64,000 nt of DNA from JBHENC01 sp046262295 (lineage in GTDB: Bacteria; Acidobacteriota; Blastocatellia; Pyrinomonadales; Pyrinomonadaceae): NCBI GenBank assembly GCA_046262295.1, contig JBHENC010000008.1:137358-201357 (forward strand). Reading direction: 5' to 3'. Both the position numbers and the translations under genes were made by a program. The stretch's first letter is position 1; each line of letters begins with the position of its first letter. Below, in pieces: positions 23,687 to 32,569 of this stretch. The notes under the pieces are model-generated. The model was given only the letters and a program-made list of their open reading frames with translations. It was not told the DNA's origin and made no database searches.

Positions 23687-26215
23687 ATGAAATCAATGAT
23701 CCAACTTATGAAACGTAGCCTCGCGCTGTTGTTCGCTTTGTCACTTATTATCGCTCCCTTCGTGCGAAACGGCTTTGTCGTTACGGCGCAGGATGTCGCT
23801 CCGACAGCGTCTCCGACACAGGAATCCGCTACTACCAACGCGGCTAATAATGCCAACACCGGCAACGCCAATGCTCCCGCCATTGCTGAAACAACGAATG
23901 ACACGGCGGTTGTCGCAGCGTCGCCCGTTAGCGCGGCTGCTCCAGAGCCTGCGGCTCCTTATGTCGCGGATTGGCGCATCGCGGGGCCGACGGGCGGCGA
24001 CGTGCGCGCACTGGTCGTTGATCCGAGCGATCCGCAACGCTTCTATTTCGGCACGCTCGACGGGCAGATGTACACTTCGACCGATGGCGGGCAGCAGTGG
24101 AGTTTGCTTTACAATTTCAGGCGTCCCGGCCTTTTCGTTGACAACATCATCGTCGACCCGCGCGACTCGAAGACGATCTATGTCGCCACGCATCGCCACA
24201 CGGAGCCGGGCGGCTTCTACAAAACTTTGGACGGCGGCTTAACGTGGCGCGAATCCGCGCAGTTAAAGAGCGAAGCCCTTCATTCGCTGACGCAATCATC
24301 CGCCAACCCCGATATCCTCGTCGTCGGAACTAATCGCAATGTGTTTCGCTCGGAAGATGCGGGCGAGACGTGGACGCAGGCGGCGCCCTTCGGCACGACC
24401 GCCGTCGAATCTCTGGCGATTGACCCGCGCAGCACGGATGTCATCTACGCGGGAACTTGGCATTTGCCGTATAAGACGACGGACGGCGGCAAATCATGGC
24501 GCATCATCAAGACCGGCATCATTGACGACTCGGATTTTTTCGCCATTGATATTGACCCGCGCAACCCGGATCACATCATCGCCAGCGCGTGCAGCGGTAT
24601 TTACGGCACGCTGAACGGCGGCTCGAACTGGCGCAAGATTCAGGGCATCCCTTCGCAGTCCAGACGCACGCGGGCGATTCTTCAGCATCCTTCGATTCCC
24701 GGTCTCGTCTTCGCCGGAACGACGGAAGGCTTCTGGCGTTCGACTAACAACGGCGGCGATGGTTCATGGACGCTGGCGACACGCCGCGATCTGGAAATCA
24801 ATTCCATCGCCGTACATCCGAAGAACCCGCATACGATCTACATCGGCACGAACAACTACGGTGTGATGGTCTCTAAGGATGACGGTAAAACTTTCGTCCC
24901 GACCAACGGCGGTTACAGCGGACGTTTCGCTAACACGATTGTCGCCGACCGCGAAAAGCCCGGACGCATCTACGCGACGACGATCAACACGGCGACCGGC
25001 GGCGGTTTCTTCTTCGTCAGTAACGACGACGGCGCGACGTGGCAACCGTCCATGCGCAATATGCCGAATCGCTTGATCGGCTATTCGATTTTGCAGGATG
25101 AAAAAGACGGCAATGTAATTTATCTGGGCACGAACTACGGCGTTTACCGCTCGCCTGATCGTGGCGCATCGTGGTCTCCGATTGGCGCGCCGAAAGCCGA
25201 GCCGGTAAAGCGCACCAGGGGCAGAAGACGAGGGCGGGGAACTGCTTCACGCGGAGGCGCGCAAACCCCTTCGCTAACTGCTGCCACTCCCGCGCGTTCC
25301 AACACGGCGACCGTCAAGCGCGCGCAGGAAGCTCTTAACGCTGCCGGTTATGATATCGGCACGCCGGACGGCGCAGCGGGCACGCGAACCGTCGCTGCTA
25401 TCAGGAAATTTCAAACAGATAAAAACCTTCCCGTTTCCGGCAAACTCGACAGCGCAACGCTTGCCGCGCTCGGACTCGGAGACGGCGGCGTGACTTCCGA
25501 TTCGGCGGGTTCCGTTCCTTCCGTGACGCTTGCCGCGCTCTCTGATTCCGTTAACACGCTCGCCTATGCTTACGATGAACGCGACGGGCGCACGGGAATG
25601 CTCGCCGCCACCAACGTCGGCCTTTATCGCACGTATGATCTGGCGCGAGGATGGGAGAAGCTTTCTTTCGGAAGCGGATTTGACACGCGCACGACAACCA
25701 TCTCCACGAGTCCGCAGAATCCGCGAACGATCTACGTCGGCACGGCTATTTCCGGCGTGCTCGTCTCGCGTGACGGCGGCGCAACATGGAAGCAGGTTGA
25801 AGGCATCCCGGCGAACGCGCCTGTTAGTTCCATCGAACAGGACAACCAGCGTTCGGCCTTTATCTATGTCGGTACGCGGCAAACGCTGTATGTCTCGCAC
25901 GACGGCGGCGAGAAGTGGATGCGTCGCGGCGGCAACCTGCCGATTGGCGATTACACAAGCATTCTCATCAACCCGCAAAACAGCGATGAAGTCTTCGTCG
26001 GCAGTGCTTTTGAGCAGAACGGCGGCGTGTATCGTTCGGCGGATGCAGGCATGACTTGGGAGCGCATTGATCCGCGCGAAGGGCGTCTGCCGAGCCAGCG
26101 CATCTGGTCTCTGGCCTTCAATTCAGGCGGGCAGAACAAGTTGTTCGTCGGCTCACATTCGGCGGGAATCTATGTTGCAGAGCGCGCGACGGGCGCAAGC
26201 GCCGAAAGCCGCTAA
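23687..26215 (+). CDS. Secreted Asp-box beta-propeller protein with embedded peptidoglycan-binding domain
   Basis: 842 residues. The signal segment is MKRSLALLFALSLIIAPFVR (after MKSMIQL), cleaved near VTAQD. An Ala/Asn/Thr-rich linker follows. The first block (~residues 95-525) has nine Asp-box (SxDxGxxW) repeats: STDGGQQW, TLDGGLTW, SEDAGETW, TTDGGKSW, TLNGGSNW, NNGGDGSW, SKDDGKTF, SNDDGATW, SPDRGASW. A basic linker (RTRGRRRGRG) leads to a PG_binding_1 domain at ~541-602 (VKRAQEALNAAGYDIGTPDG, TRTVAAIRKFQTDKNLP). A second block then has about four repeats (SRDGGATW, SHDGGEKW, SADAGMTW). These are BNR/Ycf48-like propellers of the sortilin type, not a true sialidase. Likely a cell-wall-attached surface protein. 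No terminator separates it from its promoter region. Confidence 0.85.
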   Translation: MKSMIQLMKRSLALLFALSLIIAPFVRNGFVVTAQDVAPTASPTQESATTNAANNANTGNANAPAIAETTNDTAVVAASPVSAAAPEPAAPYVADWRIAGPTGGDVRALVVDPSDPQRFYFGTLDGQMYTSTDGGQQWSLLYNFRRPGLFVDNIIVDPRDSKTIYVATHRHTEPGGFYKTLDGGLTWRESAQLKSEALHSLTQSSANPDILVVGTNRNVFRSEDAGETWTQAAPFGTTAVESLAIDPRSTDVIYAGTWHLPYKTTDGGKSWRIIKTGIIDDSDFFAIDIDPRNPDHIIASACSGIYGTLNGGSNWRKIQGIPSQSRRTRAILQHPSIPGLVFAGTTEGFWRSTNNGGDGSWTLATRRDLEINSIAVHPKNPHTIYIGTNNYGVMVSKDDGKTFVPTNGGYSGRFANTIVADREKPGRIYATTINTATGGGFFFVSNDDGATWQPSMRNMPNRLIGYSILQDEKDGNVIYLGTNYGVYRSPDRGASWSPIGAPKAEPVKRTRGRRRGRGTASRGGAQTPSLTAATPARSNTATVKRAQEALNAAGYDIGTPDGAAGTRTVAAIRKFQTDKNLPVSGKLDSATLAALGLGDGGVTSDSAGSVPSVTLAALSDSVNTLAYAYDERDGRTGMLAATNVGLYRTYDLARGWEKLSFGSGFDTRTTTISTSPQNPRTIYVGTAISGVLVSRDGGATWKQVEGIPANAPVSSIEQDNQRSAFIYVGTRQTLYVSHDGGEKWMRRGGNLPIGDYTSILINPQNSDEVFVGSAFEQNGGVYRSADAGMTWERIDPREGRLPSQRIWSLAFNSGGQNKLFVGSHSAGIYVAERATGASAESR

Positions 26216-26262
26216 TAAAAGTAGAAGCCAAAGCCACAACTGAAATGTGTTTTTAGTTCAAA

Positions 26263-26308
26263 GAAAGCGAAAGCGCGTTGCGCACACGAGCGACGCGCTT
26301 TCGCTTTC
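26263..26308 (+). terminator. Strong rho-independent terminator (16-bp stem)
   Basis: GAAAGCGAAAGCGCGT (26263-26278) and ACGCGCTTTCGCTTTC (26293-26308) are perfect reverse complements with a 14-nt loop. It lies between the propeller gene and the rpsA promoter. No long T run; works by stem strength if rho-independent. Confidence 0.7.
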
Positions 26309-26322
26309 ACGTCTTTATCGCC

Positions 26323-26352
26323 TTGACACACAATCATTCCGGCGTGTACATT
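26323..26352 (+). promoter_or_regulatory. Promoter candidate for rpsA
   Basis: Perfect TTGACA (26323-26328). The -10 could be TGTACA (26345-26350, 16-nt spacer) or TACATT (26347-26352, 18-nt spacer). Gives a leader of about 300 nt. Confidence 0.45.
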
Positions 26353-26661
26353 TGCCGTTCTATCCGGTTAATAAAAAGAGGCCGGTGATTGGTCGGGTCA
26401 TCATGCGGGTGATCTACGGGCGCAATGGAAAATTGAAACAATACAGAATCCCTTTCCTACATCCAGACAACTCGCAGCCGTACCTCAGGCTTTCTGCACC
26501 GACCTTCATCGCCACGAATTTTAAGCAGATATGTTTTGATCGCAAACGCCCCGCGCTCAAGTGACGACGCGCGTGCGTGCGATACGAGAATCGGATAGCG
26601 CGATGCGAAAAGCTCTTCGATACGCAACGCGGTTCGAATAAAGAGTCATACAGGAGTTTTC

Positions 26662-28578
26662 ATGTCCACCGAAGAACCAAAGCCGTTTGGCGGCGAGGTT
26701 ACAGATAACCAACAAAACGGCGAACCGGCTACTACTGCCGCCCAACCGCCATCAAGCACAGACGCTGTCGAACAACCGCATGGTGCGGCCTCCGCATCGC
26801 CGCAACCGTCGCGTTCCGCTACCGGTTTCGCCGCCGCTACGTCATCCTCGACGGACGATGACGATGATGACGAAACACGCTCTGGCGGCGATATGGATTT
26901 CGGCGCGATGCTCGATCAATTCGAGCAGGAGCAGTCGGGCTTTCAGGAAGGTGAAGTCGTGCGCGGCACAGTCGTCGGCGTCACAGAGCGCGGCGTCGTC
27001 ATTGATTTCGGCTACAAGTCCGAAGGCATCGTCAATCAAGCGGAGTTTACCGAAAACGGCGAACTGACGGTCAAGGCGGGCGATGAAGTCGAAGTGCTCG
27101 TCAAGAGCATGGAAACCCACGAAGGCTATCCGGTGCTTTCGCGCGCCGACGCCGTTCGCATGAAGGCATGGGACGAGCTTGAGAAAGCGTACAACGAAGG
27201 CACACCCGTCAAGGGACGCATCACGGATCGCATCAAAGGCGGTTTGCGCGTTGACATAGACGGCATCGCCGCGTTTCTTCCCGGCTCGCAAGTGGACGTG
27301 CGCCCGATACGCAATTTAGACAGCCTGCGCAATCAAGAGATCGAAGCCAAGGTCATCAAGCTTAATCGCAAGCGATCCAACGTCGTGCTCTCGCGCAAAG
27401 CCGTGCTTGAAGAGCAGAACGAAGGCAAAAAAGGCCAGACGCTCGACAATATCGAAGAGGACATTATCATTGAAGGTCAGATTAAGAACCTGACCGACTA
27501 CGGCGCGTTTGTTGATCTGGGCGGCATTGACGGTCTGCTGCACGTCACGGATATGTCATGGGGACGCCTGTTGAATCCCGCCGAACTCTTTAAGGTCGGC
27601 GATAACGTACAAGTCAAGGTTTTGAAATTCGACCGCGACCGCGAGCGCGTCTCGCTCGGCTATAAGCAACTTCTTCCCGATCCTTGGGGCAGCATCGAAG
27701 AGCGTTTCCCGCTCGGCAAACGGTTGACGGGTAAGGTGGCGAGCGTCGCGGATTACGGCGCATTCATCGAACTCGAACCCGGCGTCGAAGGACTCGTCCA
27801 CGTCTCCGAGATGAGTTGGTCGAAGCGCGTCAAGCACCCGAGCAAACTCGTCAATCCGGGCGACATCGCCGAAGTCGAAGTCTTGAGCGTTGACCCGAAA
27901 GCGCGGCGCATCAGCCTCGGCATGAAACAGGTGCAGTCCAATCCCTGGCAGACTTTGAAAGAGCGTTACCAGATCGGTTCGCGCGTGCAGGGGCGCGTGC
28001 GCAATCTGACGGATTTCGGCGCGTTCATAGAGGTTGAAGACGGCGTTGACGGCCTCGTCCACGTCTCTGATATTTCGTGGACGAAGCGCATCAAGCATCC
28101 CGGCGAGATTTTGAAGAAAGGGCAGGAGATCGAAGCCGTCATCACCAGCATTGATGCGGATAATCGTCGCCTCTCGCTCTCTATCAAAGACCTTGAGCCG
28201 AACGCTTGGGATCGCTTTACGGCGGCGCATCATCCCGGCGATATCGTGCGCGGCAAGATCGCGCGCTTCGCCGGATTCGGCGTCTTCGTCGAATTGGAAG
28301 ACGGACTCGAAGGCTTGTGCCACATTTCGGAACTGGCGGACGAGCGCGTGGATAAACCGGAAGATGTCGTGCAGCTCGGTCAGGAGTTGGATTTCAGAAT
28401 TCTCCGCATTGATCCCGACGGCAAAAAAATCGCTCTTTCGGCGCGTGCCGCGAAACACGACGACCATGTTGCCGACACCAAGGCTTATTCGTCCGAAGTC
28501 GGCAGCGGCATGGCCTCGCTCGGCGAACTTGCGGATTTCTTCGGCAACTCCGGTTCGGGCGAAGACCGCGAACGCTGA
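26662..28578 (+). CDS. rpsA: 30S ribosomal protein S1
   Basis: 638 residues. Six S1 (OB-fold) domains, recognised by their second-strand motifs: GEVVRGTVVGVTERGVVIDF, GTPVKGRITDRIKGGLRVDI, IEGQIKNLTDYGAFVDLGG, GKRLTGKVASVADYGAFIEL, GSRVQGRVRNLTDFGAFIEV, and GDIVRGKIARFAGFGVFVEL. It helps the 30S subunit bind mRNAs with structured leaders. The first ~95 residues are a Pro/Ser/Thr-rich acidic extension with poly-Asp, beyond the usual E. coli-type length. The C-terminus ends GNSGSGEDRER. ATG preceded by CAGGAG. Followed by a clean terminator and an HU-like gene, a neighbourhood common for rpsA. Confidence 0.97.
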   Translation: MSTEEPKPFGGEVTDNQQNGEPATTAAQPPSSTDAVEQPHGAASASPQPSRSATGFAAATSSSTDDDDDDETRSGGDMDFGAMLDQFEQEQSGFQEGEVVRGTVVGVTERGVVIDFGYKSEGIVNQAEFTENGELTVKAGDEVEVLVKSMETHEGYPVLSRADAVRMKAWDELEKAYNEGTPVKGRITDRIKGGLRVDIDGIAAFLPGSQVDVRPIRNLDSLRNQEIEAKVIKLNRKRSNVVLSRKAVLEEQNEGKKGQTLDNIEEDIIIEGQIKNLTDYGAFVDLGGIDGLLHVTDMSWGRLLNPAELFKVGDNVQVKVLKFDRDRERVSLGYKQLLPDPWGSIEERFPLGKRLTGKVASVADYGAFIELEPGVEGLVHVSEMSWSKRVKHPSKLVNPGDIAEVEVLSVDPKARRISLGMKQVQSNPWQTLKERYQIGSRVQGRVRNLTDFGAFIEVEDGVDGLVHVSDISWTKRIKHPGEILKKGQEIEAVITSIDADNRRLSLSIKDLEPNAWDRFTAAHHPGDIVRGKIARFAGFGVFVELEDGLEGLCHISELADERVDKPEDVVQLGQELDFRILRIDPDGKKIALSARAAKHDDHVADTKAYSSEVGSGMASLGELADFFGNSGSGEDRER

Positions 28579-28611
28579 AACCCGTTTCCATAACACCAAG
28601 CGCATACGAAC

Positions 28612-28657
28612 GGCCTGACGCCAAATCTCGATTTAGAGAGAAGCGTCAGGCCTTTTT
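28612..28657 (+). terminator. Rho-independent terminator after rpsA
   Basis: GGCCTGACGC (28612-28621) pairs perfectly with GCGTCAGGCC (28643-28652), followed by TTTTT. Confidence 0.9.
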
Positions 28658-28850
28658 CGTCGAAGCCCGCCGGTCTTCCGTAACATATTGAGCGCACGCC
28701 GCTTTCAGTCTTGCAGGCGATCCGCTATTTCTGTTACTGTAAGTTTTATCCTCACTCATTTGAAAGCCATAACACAATGCGCCTTGAGTTCGCTGGAAAG
28801 ATAAACGGGCGCGTCTCTTTTTATCTTGAAACCTTAGAGGTGATAGCGAG

Positions 28851-29213
28851 ATGACGAAAGCAGAACTGGTTGAAGACGTCGCGGCAGCATCCGAGTTGAC
28901 CAAAAAAGATGCCGAGCGGCTGGTCGAACTCGTCTTCGAGAGCATCGTGGATACTTTGAATCAGGGCGAGAAGATCGAACTGCGCGGCTTCGGTTCGTTT
29001 CGCGTGCGGGAGCGCGGCGCGCGGCGTGGGCGCAATCCGAAGACCGGCGACGCCGTTGACATCCCGGCTAAACGTGTCCCTTACTTCAAAGCCGGTAAGG
29101 AACTCAAAGAGTTAATCAACGAAGAACCTGCACCGATTGATTCAGCCTCCGAACCGTCCGGCGAAGCCGACAGCGACTCTCGCTCCGGCACTAACACGCC
29201 GCCGATTTTGTAA
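28851..29213 (+). CDS. HU/IHF-family DNA-binding protein
   Basis: 120 residues. Residues 1-92 are a full HU/IHF fold: MTKAELVEDVAAASELTKKD, VELVFESIVDTLNQGEKIEL, RGFGSFRVRERGARRGRNPK and the DNA-intercalating arm TGDAVDIPAKRVPYFKAGKE. The last ~28 residues are an acidic/Ser-rich tail (EPSGEADSDSRSG) not found in classic HU. It bends DNA and shapes the nucleoid. RGFGSF plus GRNPKTG place it near IHF-alpha/beta; a homodimer is likely. AGAGGTGAT precedes the ATG. The HIT gene follows after 30 nt. Confidence 0.92.
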   Translation: MTKAELVEDVAAASELTKKDAERLVELVFESIVDTLNQGEKIELRGFGSFRVRERGARRGRNPKTGDAVDIPAKRVPYFKAGKELKELINEEPAPIDSASEPSGEADSDSRSGTNTPPIL

Positions 29214-29243
29214 ACGCTTCCAAACTCAAGAGACCGCGCGCCG

Positions 29244-29738
29244 ATGGATAGATTGTGGAGTCCCTGGCGATACGATTATATCAAATCCGGCTCCGCCGAA
29301 AAAGAGAGACAGCCGCCACCTTGCGTTTTCTGCGCGTTGCTGCAAGACCCGCGTGAAGATGAATGCAAATTCATACTGCATCGCGCCGCGCACAACTTCG
29401 TCGTCCTTAACCTTTACCCGTATATCAGCGGCCACCTGTTGATCGTCCCTTACGCGCACGTCGCCGAACTCGCTCTCGCGCCGAAGGAAGCGACAGACGA
29501 ATTGATGGACTTGAGCAAGCGCAGCCAAGCCGCCCTGCGCGACGTTTATCACCCGCAAGGTTTCAATCTAGGTATGAATCTGGGCGCAGCCGCCGGTGCG
29601 GGCGTCGCCGAGCATCTACATATGCACATCATGCCGCGCTGGTTCGGCGACACGAATTTTATGACCACCGTCAGCGAGTCGCGCGTCATTCCCGAAGACC
29701 TCGCCACGACCTACGGCAAACTGCGCGGGCACTTCTGA
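29244..29738 (+). CDS. HIT-family nucleotide hydrolase/transferase
   Basis: 164 residues. N-terminal MDRLWSPWRYDYIK and CVFCALLQDPREDECKFILH, then FVVLNLYPYISGHLLIVPYA and the HIT triad in GVAEHLHMHIMPRWFGDTNF. The CxxC-containing N-terminus and the WRYDY start are typical of the Ap4A-phosphorylase/hydrolase-like HIT branch, so it probably cleaves dinucleoside polyphosphates or related nucleotide conjugates. In many genomes it sits beside tRNA-synthetase or HU genes. Start chosen at the first ATG, which gives the normal family N-terminus. A coiled-coil gene starts 54 nt after. Confidence 0.9.
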   Translation: MDRLWSPWRYDYIKSGSAEKERQPPPCVFCALLQDPREDECKFILHRAAHNFVVLNLYPYISGHLLIVPYAHVAELALAPKEATDELMDLSKRSQAALRDVYHPQGFNLGMNLGAAAGAGVAEHLHMHIMPRWFGDTNFMTTVSESRVIPEDLATTYGKLRGHF

Positions 29739-29792
29739 TTTCACTTGAACACAAGCGCGGGAAGGCTCATAATAGTGCTTGGGAGTGAATTT

Positions 29793-30092
29793 ATGAGCGA
29801 AGACATCACCCAAAAGATGGAAGACAATCGTTCTTTCGAGGAACGGGTCTTTGCCCGCTTCGATGCGCTTGACGCTCGCTTTGATGATATGGAGATTCGC
29901 TTGCAGCGACTGGAAGCACGTGCTTTCGATACTAAACCGATCTGGGAGCAGGCGCTGAAAGAGATTATCGAGACGCGACGCGAATTGTCGAAGCGCCTGG
30001 ATCGCATCGAAGCCGTCGTTCACGAAACCCGCGCCGACTTGCGCGACGCCGAAGATCGCATCGAGCGACTCGAACCGAAATCCCTCCAGTAA
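29793..30092 (+). CDS. Small coiled-coil protein (SFEERVF/PIWE family), paralogue of the 4920 gene
   Basis: 99 residues, MSEDITQKMEDNRS start with GGAG 7 nt before. Highly helical with heptads: FDALDARFDDMEIRLQRLE, ELSKRLDRIEAVVHETRAD, LRDAEDRIERLE. It shares SFEERVFxxF and the K-PIWE motif with the protein downstream of sucD, showing a real paralogous pair. No membrane or signal segment. It lies as the last cistron after a HIT gene and before the convergent pgpH, as the other copies follow housekeeping genes. Function unknown. Confidence 0.75.
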   Translation: MSEDITQKMEDNRSFEERVFARFDALDARFDDMEIRLQRLEARAFDTKPIWEQALKEIIETRRELSKRLDRIEAVVHETRADLRDAEDRIERLEPKSLQ

Positions 30093-30148
30093 CCTGAAAT
30101 TTCCCGCGCCCAATATTTATCGTTGAAGCAATTCGTCTCCCGATAAGC

Positions 30149-32563
30149 TTAATGCCGCGCCGCTTTGCGTGTAACCGCTTCGTCTTCGACTTCGCCGCCT
30201 TTATCAATCGGAATCTCAGAAGCTTTGGTATAGCTCATGCCGCGTTCTTCCGTGTCTAATTCGGCGAGCGGCAAAGGAGGAAGCGCGCCTGTGAGCGGCG
30301 GCGGATTGAATCCCGGATAATCCACGCGGGCGTGGTAAATGGCGATTAGCGCGGCGATCAAAGTCTCGCGGATTGTTTTTAGCTCGCGCAGTGTAATGTC
30401 GCATTCGTCGAGTTGGCCGTCGCTGATAATCGCGTCAACGATCTTACTGACGATAGCGCGTATGTTTTCAGGATCGGGACGCGCCAGTGAGCGCGCCGCC
30501 GCTTCGCACGAATCCGCGAGCATCATGATGGCCGTTTCTTTGAACTGCGGTTTCGGCCCTGGATAACGAAACTCCGCTTCGTTTACCTCTTCGCCGTCGG
30601 CGGCCTGCGCCTGCGCTTTACGCAAAAAATAATGGAGCGTGCGCGTGCCGTGATGTTCCGGGATAAAGTCCGCGATCTTCTTCGGCAGCCCGATCTCTTT
30701 CGCCAGCTTGAGACCATAGGTAACGTGGCTGGTGATGATGCGTGCGCTGTTGGAAGGGCGTATGCGGTCGTGCGGATTATCGCCGTGCTGGTTTTCGACG
30801 AACATATCGGGCGCGGCCAGTTTGCCTATGTCGTGATAAAGCGCGCCGATGCGCACAAGCAAAGGGTTGGCTCCGACGGCGCGTGCGGCGTCTTCCGCAA
30901 GCTGGCCGACGGCGTGCGAATGCTGATTTGTGCCGGGCGCACGCAACGCCAGATGACTCAGTACGGGCAAGTCTGCGTTCGAGAGTTCGAGCAGTTTCAC
31001 GTCCGTCAGAATGCCGAACAGCGATTCATTGATCGGCAATCCGCCCGCTGCAAAAATCGCCGTCAATAAACCGCTCGCCACGCCGCAGCCGAGCGCCAGC
31101 AGGATGGTCGTGATCGTCAAAGGCTGTTGCGAATAAGCCAGAAGCGCGAGAGCCATCAGCGCATTGACGCCGCCTGTGAAAAGTCCTGCGAGCGTGACGG
31201 ATTGGCGTTCGCGGTAACGCTCTATGCCGTAGATGGCCGCCGATGATGAAACCATTGCGTAGACGGCGACGGGCACGCCTTCCGGCGCAAGCAGCGCGGC
31301 GAAGAGTGTGACGATGAAGCCCGTAATCAGCGCGAGTTGCGTATCAACGAGCATCACGACGAGCAGCGCGGCGGCGGCAAACGGAATCGCAAAGCTCAAC
31401 AGCGTCGGATCATTGAGCGGAGCGTCGAGGCTTTGCGCGCTGATGCTATCGGCGATGGTGACGCCGACGCGCATCAGCACGACTTCAACAAACACAGATA
31501 AGCCGACAAGCCCGAACGCACGTTCTTTTGAGAGCGCGAGGCTGACGGTTGTGCTGCGGTGCTCTGTGAATTTCCAAGCCGCCCAGAACAGCGCGCTGAC
31601 GATTAAGAAGAGTCCTACGAAATGGTTCAAACGTCGCTTGTCGTGTCCGTAGGCTTGAATCGCGGCGAGCTGCGCGAGCGTTTGATCGGTGACGGTATCG
31701 CCTTCGCGCGCCGCCACCTGATTGCGCTTGAGCGAGACGGCGACGGGCGCTACCGTCGCCCACGCTTCATCGCGGGCTTTCTCCGTCGCGGTTTGATTGA
31801 GTACGACGCTCGGATTAACAAAGGGCAGCATCGCGCTCGCTATCGCTGTCTTTTGCTCATCGCTCCACTCATCCAACTGTGCGATGCGTGTGCGCAGAGT
31901 TTGGCGCGCCGTTGAAAGCGCCGTCATGCGTTCCTGCGGATTTGCGATAACCGTTACGCTGCCCGCGTTTCCATTGTCTGTCTCGACAAGCGTAATCTCC
32001 GGCCTGAAGTTTTCCGCATCAGCGTCATCGTAGATGTATCCGGCGCAGGTTTCGCGCAGTATTTCTGTCAGCCGGTCGAGCTGGGTTGCGGTAAAGCGAT
32101 GCGCGATGATGGCGCGTATGGCGTTCGGATCAATATTTTCTCCGCGCCATGTGAAATCGCCGCCAACCGAACTGCGCGCAGCAAACTGTTTCTGCAAATC
32201 CATCCATGCGGCGCGAAATTCCTGCGCGGATTTTTCTGCGCGTAGCGGATTAAAGCTAAGGATTGGACGAACGGCCTGCGCCGCTGCGCTGCGGCGTTGT
32301 TCAGTTTCCGCCGCGTCAACGTGGTCAATATCCGCTGGCGAGACAATGGTGCGGCGCACTATGTCGCCCTCTTTGTAGCTATCGGCGGGCGCACTGATGC
32401 GCACGTTGGAGAGCAGCAGCGTCGTGAGAATTGCGAGTAGCCCGAAGCCTACGAAGAAGCGCGTCGTGTGAGAGAAGACACCGAGCGGGCGCGTCAGGAA
32501 ACGCACCAGCGTGTCACGCGCCTGCGTCAAAGGGGAAATGTAGCGTGGGCGATGTTTGCTCAT
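30149..32563 (-). CDS. pgpH: 7TM-HD phosphohydrolase, PgpH-type c-di-AMP phosphodiesterase
   Basis: 804 residues. An N-terminal TM helix (TRFFVGFGLLAILTTLLLSN) is followed by a large extracytoplasmic domain (~60-310, the 7TMR-HDED type). Seven TM helices span ~320-510. The cytoplasmic HD domain has HSHAVGQLAEDAARAVG, LVRIGALYHDIGKLAAPDMF (HD pair), ITSHVTYG and FIPEHHGT. PgpH proteins hydrolyse c-di-AMP and signal through the outer domain. The gene follows hflX after 6 nt in one operon. The C-terminal tail is charged and disordered. The substrate could also be another cyclic dinucleotide. Confidence 0.9.
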   Translation of the reverse strand: MSKHRPRYISPLTQARDTLVRFLTRPLGVFSHTTRFFVGFGLLAILTTLLLSNVRISAPADSYKEGDIVRRTIVSPADIDHVDAAETEQRRSAAAQAVRPILSFNPLRAEKSAQEFRAAWMDLQKQFAARSSVGGDFTWRGENIDPNAIRAIIAHRFTATQLDRLTEILRETCAGYIYDDADAENFRPEITLVETDNGNAGSVTVIANPQERMTALSTARQTLRTRIAQLDEWSDEQKTAIASAMLPFVNPSVVLNQTATEKARDEAWATVAPVAVSLKRNQVAAREGDTVTDQTLAQLAAIQAYGHDKRRLNHFVGLFLIVSALFWAAWKFTEHRSTTVSLALSKERAFGLVGLSVFVEVVLMRVGVTIADSISAQSLDAPLNDPTLLSFAIPFAAAALLVVMLVDTQLALITGFIVTLFAALLAPEGVPVAVYAMVSSSAAIYGIERYRERQSVTLAGLFTGGVNALMALALLAYSQQPLTITTILLALGCGVASGLLTAIFAAGGLPINESLFGILTDVKLLELSNADLPVLSHLALRAPGTNQHSHAVGQLAEDAARAVGANPLLVRIGALYHDIGKLAAPDMFVENQHGDNPHDRIRPSNSARIITSHVTYGLKLAKEIGLPKKIADFIPEHHGTRTLHYFLRKAQAQAADGEEVNEAEFRYPGPKPQFKETAIMMLADSCEAAARSLARPDPENIRAIVSKIVDAIISDGQLDECDITLRELKTIRETLIAALIAIYHARVDYPGFNPPPLTGALPPLPLAELDTEERGMSYTKASEIPIDKGGEVEDEAVTRKAARH

Positions 32564-32569
32564 GATGAA

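Larger units (their letters stand above)
26216..26661. other. 446-nt intergenic region upstream of rpsA
   Basis: It begins with a strong terminator (26263-26308) and then a TTGACA-led promoter (26323-26352). After that come ~300 nt of apparent 5' leader for rpsA. A 105-codon open frame here has no family match and overlaps the terminator, so I do not call it. The leader could carry an S1 autoregulatory element, which is inference only. Confidence 0.5.

Noticed and set aside
23687..26215. Sialidase assignment from Asp-box repeats
   Set aside because: Asp-boxes are present but the Arg triad and catalytic Asp/Tyr layout of sialidases is not visible; sortilin/Ycf48-like propellers use the same motif.
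26247..26564. 105-codon open frame between the propeller gene and rpsA
   Set aside because: It overlaps a strong terminator stem and promoter, its codons give an Arg-rich sequence with no family pattern, and it has no ribosome site.
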